Source of the DNA: Owenia fusiformis
Taxonomy: Eukaryota; Annelida; Polychaeta; Sabellida; Oweniidae
Assembly: GCA_903813345.2 (NCBI GenBank)
Contig: CAIIXF020000002.1
Span: 34,430,109-34,494,108 of the forward strand
Length of the DNA: 64,000 nt
Direction: 5' to 3'
Every line of letters begins with the position of its first letter. Positions within the stretch are counted from its first letter, which is position 1. The position numbers and the translations under genes were made by a program. This document shows, piece by piece, positions 59,027-64,000 of this stretch. The notes beneath the pieces are model-generated. The model did no database searches. It saw only the letters and a program-made list of their open reading frames with translations, and was not told where the DNA came from.

Positions 59027-61545
59027 CCAAACTTATGGAGGGGAGTGTAATATACTGTACCATATTTCAATAATAATAAATGAACAAAGGCATATTGTTT
59101 AGTGTTATTACACATCTCCAAGATGGGACCTCCAGTTGCCAAACTTATGGAGGGGAGTGTAATATACTGTACCATATTCTAGTAATAATAAATGAACAAA
59201 GGCATATTGTTTAGTGTTATTACACATCTCCAAGATGGGACCTCCAGTTGCCAAACTTATGGAGGGGAGTGTAATATACTGTACCATATTCCAGTAATAA
59301 TAAATGAACAAAGGCATATTGTTTAGTGTTATTACACATCTCTAAGATGGGACCTCCATTTGGCAAACTTATGGAGGGGAGTGTAATATACTGTACCATA
59401 TTCCAGTAATAATAAATGAACAAAGGCATATTGTTTAGTGTTATTACACATCTCTAAGATGGGACCTCCATTTGCCAAACTTATGGAGGGGAGTGTAATA
59501 TACTGTACCATATTCCAGTAATAATAAATGAACAAAGGCATATTGTTTAGTGTTATTACACATCTCTAAGATGGGACCTCCATTTGGCAAACTTATGGAG
59601 GGGAGTGTAATATACTGTACCATATTCCAGTAATAATAAATGAACAAAGGCATATTGTTTAGTGTTATTACACATCTCTAAGATGGGACCTCCATTTGCC
59701 AAACTTATGGAGGGGAGTGTAATATACTGTACCATATTCCAGTAATAATAAATGAACAAAGGCATATTGTTTAGTGTTATTACACATCTCCAAGATGGGA
59801 CCTCCAGTTGCCAAACTTATGGAGGGGAGTGTAATATACTGTACCATATTCTAGTAATAATAAACGAACAAAGGCATATTGTTTAGTGTTATTACACATC
59901 TCCAAGATGGGACCTCCAGTTGCCAAACTTATGGAAGGGAGTGTAATATACTGTACCATATTCTAGTAATAATAAACGAACAAAGGCATATTGTTTAGTG
60001 TTATTACACATCTCCAAGATGGGACCTCCAGTTGCCAAACTTATGGAGGGGAGTGTAATATACTGTACCATATTCTAGTAATAATAAACGAACAAAGGCA
60101 TATTGTTTAGTGTTATTACACATCTCCAAGATGGGACCTCCAGTTGCCAAACTTATGGAGGGGAGTGTAATATACTGTACCATATTCTAGTAATAATAAA
60201 TGAACAAAGGCATATTGTTTAGTGTTATTACACATCTCCAAGATGGGACCTCCAGTTGCCAAACTTATGGAGGGGAGTGTAATATACTGTACCATATTCC
60301 AGTAATAATAAATGAACAAAGGCATATTGTTTAGTGTTATTACACATCTCTAAGATGGGACCTCCAGTTGCCAAACTTATGGAGGGGAGTGTAATATACT
60401 GTACCATATTCTAGTAATAATAAATGAACAAAGGCATATTGTTTAGTGTTATTACACATCTCCAAGATGGGACCTCCAGTTGCCAAACTTATGGAGGGGA
60501 GTGTAATATACTGTACCATATTCCAGTAATAATAAATGAACAAAGGCATATTGTTTAGTGTTATTACACATCTCTAAGATGGGACCTCCAGTTGCCAAAC
60601 TTATGGAGGGGAGTGTAATATACTGTACCATATTCCAGTAATAATAAATGAACAAAGGCATATTGTTTAGTGTTATTACACATCTCTAAGATGGGACCTC
60701 CAGTTGCCAAACTTATGGAGGGGAGTGTAATATACTGTACCATATTCCAGTAATAATAAATGAACAAAGGCATATTGTTTAGTGTTATTACACATCTCCA
60801 AGATGGGACTTCTAGTTGCCAAACTTATGGAGGGGAGTGTACTATACTGTACCATATTCCAGTAATAATAAATGAACAAAGGCATATTGTTTAGTGTTAT
60901 TACACATCTCCAAGATGGGACCTCCAGTTGCCAAACTTATGGAGGGAAGTGTACTATTACTGTACCATATTTCAGTAATAATAAATGAACAAAGGCATAT
61001 TGTTTAGTGTTATTACACATCTCCAAGATGGGACCTCCAGTTGCCAAACTTATGGAGGGAAGTGTACTATTACTGTACCATATTTCAGTAATAATAAATG
61101 AACAAAGGCATATTGTTTAGTGTTATTACACATCTCCAAGATGGGACCTCCAGTTGCCAAACTTATGGAGGGAAGTGTACTATTACTGTACCATATTTCA
61201 GTAATAATAAATGAACAAAGGCATATTGTTTAGTGTTATTACACATCTCCAAGATGGGACCTCCAGTTGCCAAACTTATGGAGGGGAGTGTAATATACTG
61301 TACCATATTCCAGTAATAATAAATGAACAAAGGCATATTGTTTAGTGTTATTACACATTTCTAAGATGGGACCTCCAGTTGCCAAACTTATGGAGGGGAG
61401 TGTAATATACTGTACCATATTCCAGTAATAATAAATGAACAAAGGCATATTGTTTAGTGTTATTACACATCTCTAAGATGGGACCTCCAGTTGCCAAACT
61501 TATGGAGGGGAGTGTAATATACTGTACCATATTCCAGTAATAACT
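59027..61545. repeat. 112-bp satellite array (about 22.5 copies)
   Basis: Units with CCAAACTTATGGAGGGGAGT, GTAATATACTGTACCATATT, CCAGTAATAATAAATGAACA, AAGGCATATTGTTTAGTGTT, ATTACACATCTC(C/T)AAGATGG. The step is 112 bp, with a few 113-bp units (GTACTATTACTG) near 60950-61190. Nearest-neighbour units share variants (a CATTTGGC/CATTTGCC alternation at 59340-59690), pointing to dimeric amplification. The repeated 69-codon minus-strand frames are artefacts. Confidence 0.95.
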
Positions 61546-63116
61546 AGACTTTGGAAATTGAACGAAGTTCAATTTCAGACTCCAGATCTAGACTTTTTTT
61601 AAGCCCAGTCATCTAAAATAAGCCGAGTCATCAAGAATAAGCTGAGTCATCCAGAATAAGATGAATGGATAAAATAGGAAGGTAGGATAGGATAGAATGG
61701 GAAGGAACGATAGGATAGAATAAGAAAGAAGGATAGAACAGATAGATAAGAGAAGGATAGAACAGAATAGGAAGAAAGGATATGATAGGAGAGGATAGGA
61801 AGGATAGGAAGGAAAGGATACGAAGGAAGGATAGATAGGAAGGATAGGATCAGATAGGAAGGATGGATGAATTTTTGAAAATTTTTCTTTTCTACTCTTG
61901 ACTTTCTATCAGGATACCATCAGATCGATTTTCCGAAATTTCAAAACGCCATAACTTCCGAACTGGAAGTTGGATCTGAATTTGATTTAAAGATCCGGAT
62001 TCCTGACAAAATTCTCCCCCTAATTCATAACTCATACGTTATATTTGGCGAATTTTTATTTTGACCTACTTTTTGGACACGCCATAACTTCGGAACCGGA
62101 AGTCGGATCGAAATTTGGTTTGCAGATTCGGATTTCTGAGAAAATTCTATTCTTAATTCATAACTCAAACGTTAAATTTGGAAATTTTTTATTTTGACCT
62201 ACTTTTTGGACACGCCATAACTTCCAAACCGGAAGTCGAATCTAAATTTAATTTGCAGATTCAGATTCCTGACAAAATTCTACCCCTAATTCATAACTCA
62301 TACGTTAAATTTGGAGAACTTTTTATTTTGACCTACTTTTCGGACACCATATCTCAAAAGTGGGTCAAAATACTTTCTGACGGCAAAACGCTAACACTAT
62401 TAGCATACTCTTGGCTACATGTATACACAATTTCGAAGAATATAATTGAAGTGTAGTGTCAGAATCGCAAAAATAAGGAAAACCTTTGAATTTGACCTAG
62501 ATTTTGACCTAGGCATTTTGGTGTCCAAATTTTGAAGCTAGATGGCTTTTGAGGTCCCCTTCTTTTAAAGGCTTTCATTAAATTAAGCTGAACTCAGTCT
62601 ATATTTCGAATTTTTCACTTCAAAAAAATCTTTTTTCCCATTGACTTAACATGGGCACCAAATTTAGCGATTTTTGAGCTTTTAAAACGCCATAACTTCC
62701 GAACCGGAAGTCGGATCGAAATTTGGTTTGCAGATTCGGATTCCTGACAAATTTTACTCCTAATTCATAACTCATACATTGAATTTGGACCACCTTTTGG
62801 TGTGACCTACTTTCCGGACGCCATATTTCAAAATCGGTAAGAGTAATCAAAAAACGGATGGCACACTTATGAAAGGGCCTTTTTTAAGCTACAGGATGAA
62901 AAAAAGATGAAGACGTTTCGAGAAATAACGACGAAGATAATAGACAGAAGGTTGAAAATGTAAGATTTGACCTAGTTCTTGACCTTTGACCTAGATAAAA
63001 ATTTGACCCAATTTCCCACCAACTAGATACTGAACCTAAATGAACTGTATAATGGTCTTTACTGGATACCTTATAGTTATTGAAAAAACTCTTAAAGAAA
63101 AATAATAATAATAATA
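61546..63116. repeat. 1.57-kb repeat unit, first copy
   Basis: Starts ACTAGACTTTGGAAATTGAA with the palindrome GAAATTGAACGAAGTTCAATTTC nearby (the core spans about 61555-61577). A purine-rich stretch of GAAGGATAG words (61670-61870) follows, then three degenerate ~145-bp subrepeats (61940-62400) built on CGCCATAACTTCCGAACCGG, AAGTCGGATCGAAATTTGGT and TAATTCATAACTCATACGTT. Another subrepeat lies at 62685-62830. No credible gene. Confidence 0.85.
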
Positions 63117-64000
63117 ACTAGACTTTGGAAATTGAACGAAGTTCAATTTCAGACTCCAGATCTAGACTTTTTTTGGCCGAGTCATCCAGAATAAGCCGAG
63201 TCATTCAAAAAAAGCTGAGTTATCCAGAAAAAGATGGATGGATGAAAAAGGAAGGAAGGATAGGCTAGAATAGGAAGGAATGATAGGATAGAATAGGAAA
63301 GAATGGTAGAATAGAATATGAAGAAGGAATAGAATAGGAAGGATAGGAAGGAGAGGATATGAAGGAAAGGTAGATAAGAAGGATACGATAGGATCACAAA
63401 GGAAGGATGGATGCATTTTTCAATATTTTCTTCTCTACTCTTGACTTTCTATCAGGATACCATCAGATCGATTTTTCTCGAAATTTCAAAACGCCATAAC
63501 TTTCGAATCGGAAGTCGGATCGAAATTTGGTTTGCAGACTCGGATTCCTGAGAAAATTCTACCCTTAATTCATAACTCATATGCTACATTTGGAGAACTT
63601 ATCATTTTGACCTACTTTTCGGACACCATATCTCAAAAGTGGGTAGAAATACTTTCTGACGGCAAAAGGCTAACACTATTAGCACACTTTTTCCTACCTG
63701 TATACAAAATTTTGAAGCAAATCATTTAAACATAGTGTCAGAATCGCAAAAATAAGGAAAAACTATGAATTTGACCTAGATTTTGACCTGGGGATTTTGG
63801 TGTCCAAATTTTGAAGTTAGGTAGCCTTCGAGGTCCCCTTCTTTCATAGGCTTTCATTATTTAAGCTGTACTTAGTCTATATCTCGAATTTTACACTTCA
63901 AAAAAATCTTTTTTCCCATTGACATAACATGGGGCACCAAATTTAGCGATTTTTGAACTTTCAAAATGTCATAACTTCCGAACAGGAAGTCGGATCGAAA
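63117..64000. repeat. 1.57-kb repeat unit, second copy (cut by window end)
   Basis: Begins with the same ACTAGACTTTGGAAATTGAA 1574 bases after the first copy, and repeats the palindrome, the GAAGGATAG tract and the first subrepeats with scattered substitutions and indels. It continues beyond the window. The adjoining AATAATAATAATAATAACTA shows both copies follow an AATAATAA stretch. Confidence 0.85.

Noticed and set aside
59108-61572. Repeated 69-codon minus-strand frames
   Set aside because: Artefacts of the 112-bp satellite; same peptide over and over with no domain.
62178-63729. Plus- and minus-strand frames within the 1.57-kb repeat (e.g. 62178-62456, 63182-63416)
   Set aside because: They lie in subrepeats and a purine-rich tract, differ between the two copies, and show no domain.
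1-64000. tRNA, rRNA, bacterial operons or viral genes
   Set aside because: None recognised on either strand; the coding content is split by introns and animal-like.

Overview
This window looks like genomic DNA from an animal, most likely a lophotrochozoan and possibly a mollusc. It is AT-rich, with short exons bounded by GT/AG introns, AATAAA polyadenylation signals, abundant small foldback elements and many minisatellites. The mollusc guess is weak. It rests on the style of the dispersed repeats (GTCCGTCCGTC-type microsatellite elements with GTCCCCACC termini, and TAGCTCAC/CTGTCTGTC-type fragments). All coordinates, exon joins and repeat counts were worked out by eye.

Left third (about 1-22 kb, + strand): eight separate exons each encode two or three C2H2 zinc fingers. 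Every one starts right after a pyrimidine-rich AG acceptor, begins in the same splice phase (two bases completing a codon) and ends at its own stop codon. Most are followed by an AATAAA. No start exon is present. The simplest reading is a bank of alternative 3'-terminal exons joined one at a time to a shared 5' part upstream of base 1. This resembles the lola/mod(mdg4) layout known in insects, where the shared part carries a BTB domain; that domain is not visible here. Exon pairs 4/5 and 7/8 are recent duplicates, and exons 4/5 are followed by the same 42-bp minisatellite.

Middle (about 22.5-55 kb, + strand): one anoctamin (TMEM16) gene. I could join 21 exons with consistent phases into 3273 coding bases (1090 residues plus stop). 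Three 81-bp, phase-0 homologous exons encode alternative versions of the last transmembrane segment and are probably mutually exclusive. Two exon edges have been turned into minisatellites. The 5' edge of one exon, with its acceptor, is present 7 times (76-bp period). The 3' edge of an exon two further on, with its CAG|GTAAG donor, is present about 77 times (95-bp period, 7.2 kb). In each array only the copy next to the rest of the exon gives an open product.

Right end (about 55-64 kb): no gene was recognised. There is AT-rich sequence, then a 112-bp satellite (about 22 copies), then a 1.57-kb unit present one and a half times.

The remaining intronic and intergenic sequence holds inverted-repeat elements without transposase genes (2.9 kb, 1.9 kb, 1.3 kb, 0.7 kb and many under 350 bp) and further short tandem arrays.
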